From Acidobacteriota bacterium (GTDB lineage: Bacteria > Acidobacteriota > Terriglobia > Bryobacterales > Bryobacteraceae): DNA of 64,000 nt. The notes beneath the pieces were generated by a model. The model ran no database searches and was not told the origin of the DNA. It was given only the letters and a program-made list of their open reading frames with translations. The DNA lies in the NCBI GenBank assembly GCA_014584705.1, contig JACTMJ010000030.1, forward strand, positions 124,001 to 188,000, given 5' to 3'. Of this stretch, positions 1 through 9,095 are shown one piece after another; position 1 is the stretch's first letter, and each line of letters begins with the position of its first letter. The translations under genes were made by a program, and so were the position numbers.

Positions 1-1658
1 CCGCTACGGGAAAGGAACAGTTGGCGGGCATCTCCCTTCGTTCGGTGGTGCGAAAGATCGGCCTGTGGACCTTGTACCAATACACGCCGAGCGGCATCTT
101 TGAGCCATACGGCGATGCGGGTTATAGCGGCAAGCTGGGCACCATCGGCTATTGGGAGATGAGCATGGACTATGCCGCGAAGCTGACGCGCGACGCGAAT
201 CTCGCGGCGGGCGCGGACTATTTCCGCAAGCGCTCACCCAACCCGTACGGCGGGCGTGGGTTGCGGTGGTATGTCGCGCTCTCCTACGATCCTTCTGCAC
301 GACCCGCCGCCGGGTATGACCGGGCGATGCCCGAATTGTGGCTGCGCACCCATTTGCCGCAAGCAATGCTTTTCGGACGGGACTCACTGGGTGCGACTTT
401 CTTTCGCGGAAAGTGGGGCGACCCGGACGAGATTTACGCGACCTTCAAGGCAGGCGACCTGCTGGCGCACCATGACCACTACGACGCTGGGCATTTTGGC
501 ATCGAGCGCGGCGGCGTGCTTACAGGGCTCACGGGCGTTTATAACGGCAACGCTTACGACGGGGCCTACCGGCTTGGCTACGCCGTGCAATCGGTAGCCT
601 CGAACTGTTTGCTTATCCTTGCGCCCGGCGAAACGTCGCAGCGGCTGAGGCAAACCTCCAAGGGGGGATGGGATTCGCTTTCGGGCGGGCAGCGCGTGAT
701 CAGCCCCACGGGCTTCAACGCGGAATCCGTGGAGCACTATAAGACGCTGCTCACGAGCGGTCCGCATCTCGAAAGAGCGGAGATTACGGCGTTCGAAAGC
801 GTGCCCGGCGATTTCGATTTTGTTGCGGCGGATATCGCCTCGTCGTACAACTCGACACGCTACCCGGAGCCGGGAAGCGCCGCGAAGGTGAGCCTGGTCA
901 CGCGACAGTTTCTCTACTTGCGGAATGAAGAGGCGTTCGTGGTGCATGACCGCGTGGAGACGACGAACGCATCGTATCTGCCGAAGTTTCTGCTGCACGC
1001 TTTTGCGAAACCCCAGAGCGCGCACGAGCGATTGCTCGCGGGGAACGGCGCGGAGGACGGCATTCTTGAAAGCGGCGACCGCCGCATGGTGACCACGCAT
1101 GAGCGCGGCAGGCTGACGCAGGTGGCGCTGTTGCCGGAGGCCGCGAGATTTCTCAAGGTGGGCGGGCCGAACTACAACGGTTACGTCGAGAAAGATGGCG
1201 ACCAGGCGAACGGTTTCAACGGCATGAATCTGGAATCGGCGAAACCGCCGCGTGATACGGATTCGAAGCGGCCCGGCCTTTGGAGAACCGAGCTTGAACC
1301 CACCACGGCAGGCGAGAGGCATCAGTTCCTGAACGTGCTGCTGCCACGCCTGAACGATGATGCACGCGCGCTGCCGGCTGTGGAACGCTGGGACGCCGGC
1401 GCAGATGCGGACGTGGCGCGGGTGGGGTCCACGGTGGTTGTATTTTCGCGGGAGAATCGCCCGCTCGATCGCGTCCGGTTGAGTGGCGACGGCGTGCGGC
1501 GATGCCTGGTGATGGATGCCCGGCGGACCGCGGTGTACACGGTGAACGGGAGAGCGGCGACGGCGAGCGCGGAAGGCGTGCTGGCGTTTGATTGGCCGCG
1601 CGGCGCGAGCACGGTGGAGATTTCTCGGGGCGGAACTGGCGGGAGCGCGAGGCGCTGA
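1..1658 (+). CDS. Heparinase II/III-like polysaccharide lyase family protein, 5'-truncated
   Basis: The frame is open from base 3 to the stop at 1656-1658, so the gene begins outside the window and its signal peptide and N-terminal (alpha/alpha) barrel are mostly missing. The visible part fits the C-terminal half of heparinase II/III-like lyases: a His- and Gly-rich block near bases 465-520 (HHDHYDAGHFGIERGG), where these enzymes carry active-site and metal-binding residues, followed by a long beta-sandwich with repeated 'FVVHDRVET'-type strands. Family members cleave acidic polysaccharides by beta-elimination in the periplasm or outside the cell. The substrate cannot be told from sequence. 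The gene reads into DUF488 on the same strand after 43 bases. Family call is fairly secure; true lyase activity is inferred. Confidence 0.72.
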   Translation, partial: ATGKEQLAGISLRSVVRKIGLWTLYQYTPSGIFEPYGDAGYSGKLGTIGYWEMSMDYAAKLTRDANLAAGADYFRKRSPNPYGGRGLRWYVALSYDPSARPAAGYDRAMPELWLRTHLPQAMLFGRDSLGATFFRGKWGDPDEIYATFKAGDLLAHHDHYDAGHFGIERGGVLTGLTGVYNGNAYDGAYRLGYAVQSVASNCLLILAPGETSQRLRQTSKGGWDSLSGGQRVISPTGFNAESVEHYKTLLTSGPHLERAEITAFESVPGDFDFVAADIASSYNSTRYPEPGSAAKVSLVTRQFLYLRNEEAFVVHDRVETTNASYLPKFLLHAFAKPQSAHERLLAGNGAEDGILESGDRRMVTTHERGRLTQVALLPEAARFLKVGGPNYNGYVEKDGDQANGFNGMNLESAKPPRDTDSKRPGLWRTELEPTTAGERHQFLNVLLPRLNDDARALPAVERWDAGADADVARVGSTVVVFSRENRPLDRVRLSGDGVRRCLVMDARRTAVYTVNGRAATASAEGVLAFDWPRGASTVEISRGGTGGSARR

Positions 1659-1701
1659 GAGAGTGGCAAAACAATCCGCGCTGGAGAGGTCTCTAACGGG
1701 C

Positions 1702-2292
1702 ATGGATGTGGCGCTTACGGCGGACGGCGAGCACGGCGAGACTCGGCCCCTGGTGATCTTCACCATCGGCCATTCGACGCGCCCGATCGAGGAGTTCGTC
1801 CGCCTTCTCAAGGCGCACGAGGTCAAGAGGCTGGTGGATGTGCGGACCGTGCCGCGTTCCCGGCACAATCCGCAGTTCAACCGCGCCGATCTTTCTCACG
1901 CGCTGCACGCGGCCCGCTTGCATTACACCTACCTGCGCGGGCTGGGCGGGTTTCGGCCGGCTCACGCCAATTCCATCAATACCGGTTGGCGCAACGCGAG
2001 CTTTCGGGGCTTCGCGGACTACATGCAAACGCCGCAGTTCCGTGAGCACCTGGACGAATTGATTGCGCTGGCAAAAGAGGAGAAAGTGGCGATCATGTGC
2101 GCGGAGGCAGTGCCGTGGCGCTGCCACCGCTCGCTCATCGCGGATGCGCTGCTGGTTCGCGGGATTGAGGCGCGCGAAATCACGAGCCTCACGGGGACGC
2201 AACTCCACAAGCTGACGCCCTGGGCCAGGGTATCCGGGACCGAGGTCAGCTATCCCGGTGAAGCGCAGCCGGAAGCGGCGCACGCGCTATGA
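1702..2292 (+). CDS. DUF488 family protein
   Basis: 196 residues. The N-terminus reads FTIGHSTRPIEEFVRLL and continues to LVDVRTVPRSRHNPQF, the hallmark of DUF488; the middle has a Cys-containing MCAEAVPWRCHRSLIAD segment also typical of the family. Biochemical role is unknown; the protein is probably cytosolic. An upstream in-frame start at 1588 would overlap the preceding gene by 71 bases, so I prefer ATG 1702, which has a GGAGAGG about 12 bases ahead. It ends tail-to-tail with the oxidoreductase gene, the two stop codons overlapping across 2287-2292. Confidence 0.85.
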   Translation: MDVALTADGEHGETRPLVIFTIGHSTRPIEEFVRLLKAHEVKRLVDVRTVPRSRHNPQFNRADLSHALHAARLHYTYLRGLGGFRPAHANSINTGWRNASFRGFADYMQTPQFREHLDELIALAKEEKVAIMCAEAVPWRCHRSLIADALLVRGIEAREITSLTGTQLHKLTPWARVSGTEVSYPGEAQPEAAHAL

Positions 2293-3594
2293 GGCCCGGC
2301 GCGCCAAGGCGACTCCTTCGGTGGTGGCAAAATACTTCGCGAGTAGCCGCGAATGCTCCCAGGCCGGGGCGGAAGCCGGGCTTCGCACCGTGTCGAGGAA
2401 GGCCGCCGCGAGCTTCGAGAAGTGCGCTTCATGGCCGATGCGATCGCGCGCGGGAATATCGAGACAGAAGCCTTCCTCGAATTCAAGAACACCCAGCCCG
2501 GGATATGCGGATTGCAGCGCGGTGACGCGCAGGTGGAGTGCCTCCTTCACCGCCGTTCTCTCCGCCGGTGACACGGGCAGCACCCGGACCTCCGGAATCC
2601 AGTTCGCCTGCGTGTTCTGCCGGATCTCCACGTGGGCGTGACTGCCACGGAAGAGGATGTACTCGCGATCCGGCACACCGGGCGGAGGTTCCACATCCCA
2701 GCGGATGTCAAGCGAGACATGCGAACCGCCCAAGGTGTAGCGGACGGTGTTGTTGCAGAAATAGTCGAGCGACGGAGCTTGCGCGGGGCTATCGAGCGGC
2801 AAGCCGGTGACCTGGCGCAGTTGATCCAAACGAATCGTGGTGGGCCAGCGGGTGGCGTCGATGATGGAGATATCCCGTGCGACGCTGAGCTCGCGATCCG
2901 GCAGGAGGATCCATTGCACGAGGTCCACGAGATGCGTTCCGACGTCGGTGAGCCCTTCGCCTTGCTCCGCGGAGTCAAAGAACCAGAGCGGCCGCAAATT
3001 CGGGACTCCGGCCACGCGCTTCAAGAGGGAATGCACGCTCTCCATGCGGACCGCGGGATCGCCTGGCGAGCCGGTGACGCGTTCGCCGAAGACCGCGGGA
3101 TCGTTCACCAGTTCGCGGACCAACTGGCACGTGACTTCGAAGCGCTGGGTCATCGCATCGACGACCACCAGGTTGCGGCGGCGAGCCTCTTTCAGCACGT
3201 CCTCCAGCCTGTTGTGCTGGGCGCGTTCGAGGATGAGCGGCTTATCGGCAAGGACGTGCAGACCGGCGTTTACAGCGGCCTCAATATAATCGAGCTTTTT
3301 CGCATTGCGCCCGGAGAGGACCACGATATTGCCGGGAACCTCGGCGAGCATGCGTTCCAGAAAATTGTCTCCGGCGTAGATGCGCAGGTCCCACGCCGTA
3401 GGAGACTCGGCGCGCGCGTTGAAGCGGGAGATGCGCTCCAGATGAGCCAGGAGGTCCGGCCCCAGCGGGGCATAAACGTGGGCTTCCCGGGAGACTCCAT
3501 CCAGTTGCTGCTTCTGCAGGAGAGCCGCGTGGAAATGTCCGGGATCGATGGTAATCAGACGAAGGTCCGCAGTCGCGGGCGGGATTGAACTCAT
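2287..3594 (-). CDS. Gfo/Idh/MocA-type oxidoreductase with 'oxidoreductase C-terminal' architecture
   Basis: About 435 residues, starting at ATG 3594 or ATG 3600 two codons earlier. The opening strand reads LITIDPGHFHAALLQK instead of the usual GxGxxG dinucleotide loop; this opening is typical of the putative-oxidoreductase subgroup common in Bacteroidetes, Planctomycetes and Acidobacteria. The ADKPL segment corresponds to the EKP motif of the family, and DVGTHLVDLVQW is a typical mid-domain motif. Family members are NAD(P)-dependent sugar or inositol dehydrogenases; no substrate is indicated here and there is no signal peptide. It is divergent from the gene beginning at 3794, and the 190-base spacer would hold both promoters. 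Confidence 0.78.
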   Translation of the reverse strand: MSSIPPATADLRLITIDPGHFHAALLQKQQLDGVSREAHVYAPLGPDLLAHLERISRFNARAESPTAWDLRIYAGDNFLERMLAEVPGNIVVLSGRNAKKLDYIEAAVNAGLHVLADKPLILERAQHNRLEDVLKEARRRNLVVVDAMTQRFEVTCQLVRELVNDPAVFGERVTGSPGDPAVRMESVHSLLKRVAGVPNLRPLWFFDSAEQGEGLTDVGTHLVDLVQWILLPDRELSVARDISIIDATRWPTTIRLDQLRQVTGLPLDSPAQAPSLDYFCNNTVRYTLGGSHVSLDIRWDVEPPPGVPDREYILFRGSHAHVEIRQNTQANWIPEVRVLPVSPAERTAVKEALHLRVTALQSAYPGLGVLEFEEGFCLDIPARDRIGHEAHFSKLAAAFLDTVRSPASAPAWEHSRLLAKYFATTEGVALARRAS

Positions 3595-3793
3595 TGCCAT
3601 CTGATTTTAGCCTGTGGGCGGCCGCCGCCGCGAGAAAGTGGCGATGCGGATCGAGGCAACGGGCGATCGCGAACGAACGACGCGGATGGTGGCATTCTGT
3701 TCCGCGCCGTTCTCCGCGCGAAAAGTGCGGCTCGTGACGGGGATGTGAAAGACTCGGAGGAGTTGCGCCGAGTGCGGCGGGGAGGAATCGCGA

Positions 3794-6424
3794 TTGAAGC
3801 TGGAGTGGATGGATCGGAGACGGTTTTTGCTGGCCGCCCAGGCGGGACTGTTCGGGCTCCATGTTGGCGAGTCTCCGCTAGCGGCGCAGCCGCTCAAGCC
3901 CATTGCCGCTTTAGAGGAGGAGCATTTTCCGAGCCGCCTTCACCAATTCGTCTGGCGCAACTGGGAGATCGCGAATCTGGACCGGATGGCCGCGGTGGTG
4001 AACGGGACTCCGGCGCAGATTCAGGAGATCGCCGCTTCGATGGGGCTTCCGGCAAAACGGCATCTGAGCGAGGACCACTTGAAGCGGATCTACATCACGG
4101 TGATCCGGCAGAACTGGCACCTCCTTCCCGAGGAACAGATTGTGGAGTTGCTGGGGTGGACGGATGAGCGATACCGCTTCACGTTGAAGGAAGACGATTT
4201 TCTGGACATCAAACTGGGGCGGGTGAAGCCGGATTGCGAACCGCTGCGATACCGTACACCGACGGAGGCGGAAGTGCGGCGGGCGGCGGAGATTCGAGCG
4301 TCGTTGACGAAGTGGTTCGGTGACAAATTGCACGAACCCGGCGAGGCAAGGTTCGCGTTCGTTGAGGAGTTTCATCGACGCCCGGAGAGCGTGTTGCGGA
4401 CGCCGGGGCTTCGCCCTTCGCCAGAGGAAATCGAGCTGGGGGAGGAGTGGTCCATTGTCGCGGATGGACGGGCGGCTCCGGCGGCGGAACACCTTCGATG
4501 GTTTTTGGAGCATCGAATGCGCGCGAAGACGGGGAGCGGGCGGAAACGGCTCTCGCTGCGGGTGGACGAGGCGCAGCCCGGCTGGAAGGCGCGGATCGCA
4601 GCGGGAGAGGCGGAGATTGCGGCGCGGGATGCGGCGATACTGCAGCGGGCCGTGTACGAATTGGAGAACCAGATGGAGCGGCGCGAGGCCCCGTACCTAC
4701 GGTTGGGCGAACAGAGCCGCCAGGAGCGATGGTCTCCACGCTATTGCTATTCGTACTTCGCTTTGTACGGCGATCCTCTGATGGAGGGCGATGCGGCCGG
4801 GTTACCCGACGGCTACCTGGAGCGCGCGGCGATGTCCGGAATGGGCGGTGTGTGGATCCAGGCCGTGCTGAACAACCTGGCTCCGAGCGCGGCGTTCCCC
4901 GAGTTCGGCGAAGGCTGGCGGACGCGGCTTGGAAACCTGCGGAAGCTGGTTTCGCGCGCAGACAAGTATGGGCTGAAAATCTACCTGTATCTCAATGAGC
5001 CGCGAGCGATGCCGGACTCTTTCTTCCGCTCGCGGGAAGGCATTCGCGGGAGCAAGTTTCAGGATCTTTACTCGATGTGTACCTCGACGGAGGCGGTGCG
5101 AGACTGGATCCGGGATTCGCTGAGCCACGTTTTTGGCGAGGCTCCGGGACTGGGCGGGGTCTTCTCGATCACGATGTCCGAGAACCACACGAATTGCTTT
5201 TCGCATGGAGGCGCGTGGGGAGACCGGAACCCCGTGGCGCCCGACTGTCCGCGCTGCTCGAAACGCAGCGGCGCGGAGACAATTGCGGAGCTGGTTACGA
5301 CGTTTCGAGACGGAGTTCGCGCGCGCAGCAAGACGGCGGAGATCATCAGTTGGGACTGGGGATGGGGCAGGCCATTGAGCGAAGCGCTGATTCCAAGGCT
5401 GCCGAAAGGCACCGCGCTGATGAGCATCAGCGAATGGAGCCAGCCCGTGGAACGGGGTGGCGTCCGCACGGAGGTGGGCGAGTATTCGATCTCCGTGCCG
5501 GGACCGGGACCTCGCGCGACGAGAACCTGGGCGCTCGGCAAGCGGCACGGGCTGCGCACATTGGCGAAGACGCAATTCAACAACACATGGGAGATTGCGG
5601 CCGTGCCCTGGATTCCCGTGCTTCCGCTGGTGATGGAACACTGCCGGGGGCTGGCCGGAGCGGGTGTGGATGGCGTGATGGCGTCGTGGACCTGCGGCGG
5701 TTACCCCTCGCCTAATCTTCACGCCGCGGCGAGCTACGGCTTCGAGCCGGACACGAAGGATGCGGAGGTGATGCGGAACGAAGCGGAGCGGATGTATGGC
5801 GCCGATGCGGCGGCGGATGCGATCGCCGCCTGGACGGCGTTCGGCGAGGCGTTCCGGGAGTATCCATACGGCATCGCCGTGTATGTGATTCCCACGCAAC
5901 ACGGGCCGGCGAATCCGCTCCGGCTGAAGGCGACGGGGCTCGAACCGGGGATGATTCTTTTTCCGTACGACGCCTACAAGAAGTGGAGCGGCGCTTACCC
6001 GCCCGACGCGGTGCGTTCGCAGTTCCGCAAGCTGGCCGCGAAATGGGGAGTGGGACTGCGGAAACTTGAAGCGGCGGCGGAGCGGACACCGGCGGTGAAA
6101 CAGGCGAACGCGCAGCGCGAGTTGGCCATTGCGAGAACCTGCCAGAACCACTTCGAGAGCACGGCGAACCAGGTGGAATTTTATCTGTTGCGGGACTCGC
6201 TGGCGTCGCGGGAACCGATCGGGCGCGAGCAAGCGCGGAGGCGAATGCGGGAGATCGCGCGGGCGGAGATGGAGCTGAGCCGGCGGCAATACTTCGTCGC
6301 GAAGAGCGAATCTCTGATCGGGTATGAAGCCTCAAACCACTACTTCTACACGCCGCTCGATCTGGTGGAGAAGATGCTCAATTGCGAGTGGGTGGAGCGG
6401 CAACTGCGGAACGAACCCGTTTGA
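3794..6424 (+). CDS. Large Tat-exported protein of unknown function, TIM-barrel-like
   Basis: 876 codons read as a single protein. TTG 3794 is chosen because GGAGGA lies seven bases upstream; ATG 3809 (MDRRRF) is the alternative. Either way the N-terminus carries a twin-arginine-type signal (DRRRFLLAAQAGLFGL) followed by a typical cleavage region (SPLAAQP). Residues about 20-290 look helical and charged. From about residue 310 the chain alternates strand and helix in a way that resembles a glycosidase (beta/alpha)8 barrel: GVWIQAVLNNLAPS, KYGLKIYLYLNEP, FSITMSENHTNC, EIISWDWGWG. A cluster of Cys (NCFSHGG, CPRCSKRSG) follows the SEN motif and could bind metal. I do not recognise a named family. 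Neighbouring polysaccharide genes suggest a glycoside-hydrolase-like role, which is inference. Confidence 0.6.
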   Translation: MKLEWMDRRRFLLAAQAGLFGLHVGESPLAAQPLKPIAALEEEHFPSRLHQFVWRNWEIANLDRMAAVVNGTPAQIQEIAASMGLPAKRHLSEDHLKRIYITVIRQNWHLLPEEQIVELLGWTDERYRFTLKEDDFLDIKLGRVKPDCEPLRYRTPTEAEVRRAAEIRASLTKWFGDKLHEPGEARFAFVEEFHRRPESVLRTPGLRPSPEEIELGEEWSIVADGRAAPAAEHLRWFLEHRMRAKTGSGRKRLSLRVDEAQPGWKARIAAGEAEIAARDAAILQRAVYELENQMERREAPYLRLGEQSRQERWSPRYCYSYFALYGDPLMEGDAAGLPDGYLERAAMSGMGGVWIQAVLNNLAPSAAFPEFGEGWRTRLGNLRKLVSRADKYGLKIYLYLNEPRAMPDSFFRSREGIRGSKFQDLYSMCTSTEAVRDWIRDSLSHVFGEAPGLGGVFSITMSENHTNCFSHGGAWGDRNPVAPDCPRCSKRSGAETIAELVTTFRDGVRARSKTAEIISWDWGWGRPLSEALIPRLPKGTALMSISEWSQPVERGGVRTEVGEYSISVPGPGPRATRTWALGKRHGLRTLAKTQFNNTWEIAAVPWIPVLPLVMEHCRGLAGAGVDGVMASWTCGGYPSPNLHAAASYGFEPDTKDAEVMRNEAERMYGADAAADAIAAWTAFGEAFREYPYGIAVYVIPTQHGPANPLRLKATGLEPGMILFPYDAYKKWSGAYPPDAVRSQFRKLAAKWGVGLRKLEAAAERTPAVKQANAQRELAIARTCQNHFESTANQVEFYLLRDSLASREPIGREQARRRMREIARAEMELSRRQYFVAKSESLIGYEASNHYFYTPLDLVEKMLNCEWVERQLRNEPV

Positions 6425-6428
6425 TGAA

Positions 6429-6472
6429 TCCGGATGCGGCATGGCGCGGAGACACCTCCGCAGTGCGGATTA
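6429..6472. terminator. Candidate bidirectional terminator between convergent genes
   Basis: Between the stop of the gene ending at 6424 and the stop of the minus-strand gene ending at 6470 there is a perfect hairpin GCGGAG-acac-CTCCGC at 6446-6461. It sits inside an outer pair of arms AATCCG (6427-6432) and CGGATT (6466-6471). No strong T-tract follows on either strand, so intrinsic termination is only a suggestion. Confidence 0.35.
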
Positions 6473-7279
6473 CTTCCGGGTGAAGAACGCATCGTAGAGA
6501 GAGTCAATCTGGTAGTGCCGTACGCCGAGCGCCTTCATGCGGGCGGCATCTTCCTCCGGCCCTTTCCACTCATCGCGCTTGGCCATGGTGTAGCGGAAGG
6601 TGTTGATGGAAGCCACCGGGGTGACTCCGTGTTGCATGCTGAGGGCGTAAGTTTCCGGGCTCAGTTCGCTCGCCTGTTCGAAGAGGTAGTAGCGGGCGGC
6701 GACATCGTCTCCGCGTTCGAGCGCCGCCAGGAGACGGGCGCGATTGGCGGATTGCCGCAAGCGCGGCCCCAGTATCCGCGCAGGGCGCGTGCCGCCGCCC
6801 AACATATACGCGGAGGCGAGAAGCTTGTGCCGCTCCATCGTGTCGCCGAGGCCCGTGTAGAAGGCTTCCGGCCATTCGGTGCTCTTGATATCGAGCATCA
6901 GCCGAATTTTCCCCTCGCACATCGCGCAGGCTTCGCGGAAATGGATGGGCTTTGACCCGCCCGGCGTGGCGCGCAGGCGGCTGACTTCCGCCCAGGTCAT
7001 TTGCTCCACCAGGCGCGAATCGCCATAGAAGCGCTGGAAGCTGGGGTCATGCTGAAGGATGGGTTCGCCGTCCTTCGTCCGCCGAATATCCACTTCCACC
7101 ATCCAGTAACCGCGAGCGATGGCGGCTTCGAGCGAACCGGGGCTGTTCTCCGGGTGCGCGCTATCCACAATGCCGCCCCGGTGGGCAATCAACTTGTAAG
7201 CCGAATCGAGTTCCGCGGCCGCAAGGCAGGCTGCGGACGCGGCTCCCAGAAAGGTGCGTCGGGTGAAGGTTGCTTTCAT
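6470..7279 (-). CDS. Glycerophosphodiester phosphodiesterase family protein, Tat-exported
   Basis: 269 residues from ATG 7279 (ATG 7294 adds five residues). The N-terminus is a clear Tat signal, TRRTFLGAASAACLAAA. The mature part begins with the family's catalytic block: AHRGG (His33-Arg34), HPENS (Glu44-Asn45), VEVDIRRTKDG (Glu62, Asp64) and QHDP (His77). These are the metal and phosphate ligands of the TIM-barrel GDPD family, which releases glycerol-3-phosphate from phospholipid headgroups or related phosphodiesters. The C-terminus ends YQIDSLYDAFF, in line with the last strand of the barrel. Likely role is periplasmic phosphodiester scavenging; exact substrate is unknown. Confidence 0.88.
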   Translation of the reverse strand: MKATFTRRTFLGAASAACLAAAELDSAYKLIAHRGGIVDSAHPENSPGSLEAAIARGYWMVEVDIRRTKDGEPILQHDPSFQRFYGDSRLVEQMTWAEVSRLRATPGGSKPIHFREACAMCEGKIRLMLDIKSTEWPEAFYTGLGDTMERHKLLASAYMLGGGTRPARILGPRLRQSANRARLLAALERGDDVAARYYLFEQASELSPETYALSMQHGVTPVASINTFRYTMAKRDEWKGPEEDAARMKALGVRHYQIDSLYDAFFTRK

Positions 7280-7694
7280 GGCTGCTGCATCCATCAGATG
7301 ACATTCTGGCCGGGAACCGCAAGGTCATACGCATACGCAATGGATTGGGGGTGGAATACCCGATCAATTTGATCTGTGCCATCATGAAAGAAGGGGATCT
7401 GAGGGCATTTACGGCACCAGATGCCGCTGCGGACGAGCACTGACGGGAAGAAGTTTACGAAGCGGCAATCAGACTTCAGCCATCTACCAATGAGAGCGGT
7501 TCGGGAGGCGATAACGGGTGTTGAGCGCCGCCATGTCGCCAGTGCCGCCGCGGCCACCGCCCAGGTGCGGTCGAGCCGGCTTCCCGGCAGTCTCGAATGC
7601 CATGCGACGGTTTTCCTCCGTTGGCTTCTAACCGGCTTGGGCGAACGGCTCCGCCGCCCGGCTCCTGGCAGGGGGCCTTATCCAGGATCATTGA
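7280..7694. other. Divergent intergenic region, phosphodiesterase / RND efflux operon
   Basis: 415 bases without a credible gene. It must hold the promoters of the minus-strand phosphodiesterase and the plus-strand efflux operon. The one clear symmetric element is a 13-base inverted repeat GATCAA-t-TTGATC at 7362-7374. No regulator gene (TetR, MarR or similar) adjoins the operon. Open frames here on both strands overlap one another and show no family signal. Confidence 0.5.
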
Positions 7695-9092
7695 ATGACT
7701 CATCGAAAACTCTGCTTTCGCTTCTTGACGGCGGGAACGCTGTCGCTTTTCCTTCTGGCGCTGTACGGATGCAGTTCCGCCGGTAAGGCCGCTGGGCCGG
7801 GCGGGATGCCGCCGGCCGCGGTTTCCACAATTCGCCTTGCACCGGAAGATGTGACCATTATGGCGGAATTTGCTGCCCAGACCTTCGCTCGCGACATGGT
7901 GGAGGTGCGCGCGCGCGTGGACGGCTATCTGGAGAAGCGCCCGTTCGAGGCAGGCGACGACGTGCGGGAAGGGCAGGTACTCTATGCGCTCGACCTGCGC
8001 CCCTACGAAGCGGCCGTCACCAAAGCGCGGGCCGATCTGGCCCAGAGCCGCGCCAACGCGGAGTTCGCCGTTCGCCAGGTTTCTTTGTTACAGGCCAAGG
8101 CGAATCTGCTGCAAGCCAGGGCAAACCTGCTGAAGGCCCAGCAGGACGTGGAGCGCCTCCGTCCGCTGGTTGCGCAGGATGCCGCTTCCAAGCAGGATCT
8201 TGATAACGCAACGGCCGCTCTCGAGGCCAACCAGGCCAACGTGAAAGCGCTCGAAGCCGGGGTGGAGCAAACGGAACTGACGAATAAGGCGCAGATTGAA
8301 ACGACGGCCGCACAGGTGAAGGCGAATGAAGCCAACCTTCGCACGGCCGAACTGAATCTGGAGTATGCCACCATTCGCTCGCCGATCGCGGGGCGGATCG
8401 GAGATAGCACGGTGCAGGTGGGCGGGCTCGTGAGAGCCACCGCGCAAACGCCGCTCACCACGATTGCACCGCTCGATGTGATCTGGGTGCGCTTTCAGCT
8501 GAGTGAGGCGGAATACTTCGAGTATGAAAAGCGCCGTGCGCAATCGCCCACGAGGAGCGTGCCGCTGACGCTGGTTCTGGCCAACGGCGCGGTGCATCCC
8601 TACGCGGGCCGCATCCAGAACGTCAACAACCAGGTGGATACGCGCACCGGAACGCTGGAGATGCAGGCCACGTTCCCGAACCCGGGACGCGTGCTGCTTC
8701 CCGGCCAGTTCGGGCGGATCCGGATGCCGGTGGAGCAGCGGCACAACGCGCTACTGATCCCGCAGATCGCCGTGACGGACAGGCAGGGAGTTGCGACTGT
8801 GCTCACCCTGAGTCCGGAGAAGAAGGTGCAACTCCGAAATATCGTCACCGGAGCGCGCGTGGGAGGCAACTTCCTGGTGACGCAGGGATTGAAGGCGGGC
8901 GATGAATTGATTGTGGAAGGCATCCAGAAGGCCCGTCCGGGTTCCGTCGTGAATCCGTCCCCCTACCAGCCGGCTGAAGCGCTTATGGCAAAGCCGGAGG
9001 CGGCGCAGGCGACGCCCGCCGAGACGCTTCCATCGAAGACAGCGCCGGCCGGGGTGGCTTCGAACGGGGCGGCGAAAGCGGGGGCGGAGTAA
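7695..9092 (+). CDS. RND efflux periplasmic adaptor (membrane fusion protein), lipoprotein
   Basis: 465 residues. The signal peptide ends in a lipobox, LALYGC-SS, so the protein is probably anchored to the inner membrane by a lipid, as AcrA and MexA are. After a beta-barrel/lipoyl lead (VEVRARVDGYLEKRPFEAGDDVREGQVL) comes a long alpha-helical hairpin rich in Gln, Ala and Asn (about residues 115-220), the second lipoyl half (ATIRSPIAGRIGDSTVQVGGLV) and the membrane-proximal domain. A Pro/Ala-rich tail follows. AGGA about seven bases upstream supports ATG 7695. First gene of a three-gene operon; the pump gene starts three bases after its stop. It bridges the pump and the outer-membrane channel. 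Confidence 0.93.
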   Translation: MTHRKLCFRFLTAGTLSLFLLALYGCSSAGKAAGPGGMPPAAVSTIRLAPEDVTIMAEFAAQTFARDMVEVRARVDGYLEKRPFEAGDDVREGQVLYALDLRPYEAAVTKARADLAQSRANAEFAVRQVSLLQAKANLLQARANLLKAQQDVERLRPLVAQDAASKQDLDNATAALEANQANVKALEAGVEQTELTNKAQIETTAAQVKANEANLRTAELNLEYATIRSPIAGRIGDSTVQVGGLVRATAQTPLTTIAPLDVIWVRFQLSEAEYFEYEKRRAQSPTRSVPLTLVLANGAVHPYAGRIQNVNNQVDTRTGTLEMQATFPNPGRVLLPGQFGRIRMPVEQRHNALLIPQIAVTDRQGVATVLTLSPEKKVQLRNIVTGARVGGNFLVTQGLKAGDELIVEGIQKARPGSVVNPSPYQPAEALMAKPEAAQATPAETLPSKTAPAGVASNGAAKAGAE

Positions 9093-9095
9093 GCG

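Noticed and set aside
384..1880. 498-codon minus-strand frame over the heparinase-like gene and DUF488
   Set aside because: Arg/His-rich shadow of two well-supported plus-strand genes in high-GC DNA.
4802..6289. 495-codon minus-strand frame inside the large Tat-exported gene
   Set aside because: No start signal and Arg/His-rich composition; the plus-strand protein has a signal peptide and ribosome-binding site.
7421..7786. 121-codon plus-strand frame before the efflux adaptor
   Set aside because: It overlaps the start of the adaptor gene by 92 bases in another frame and has no start signal or motif.
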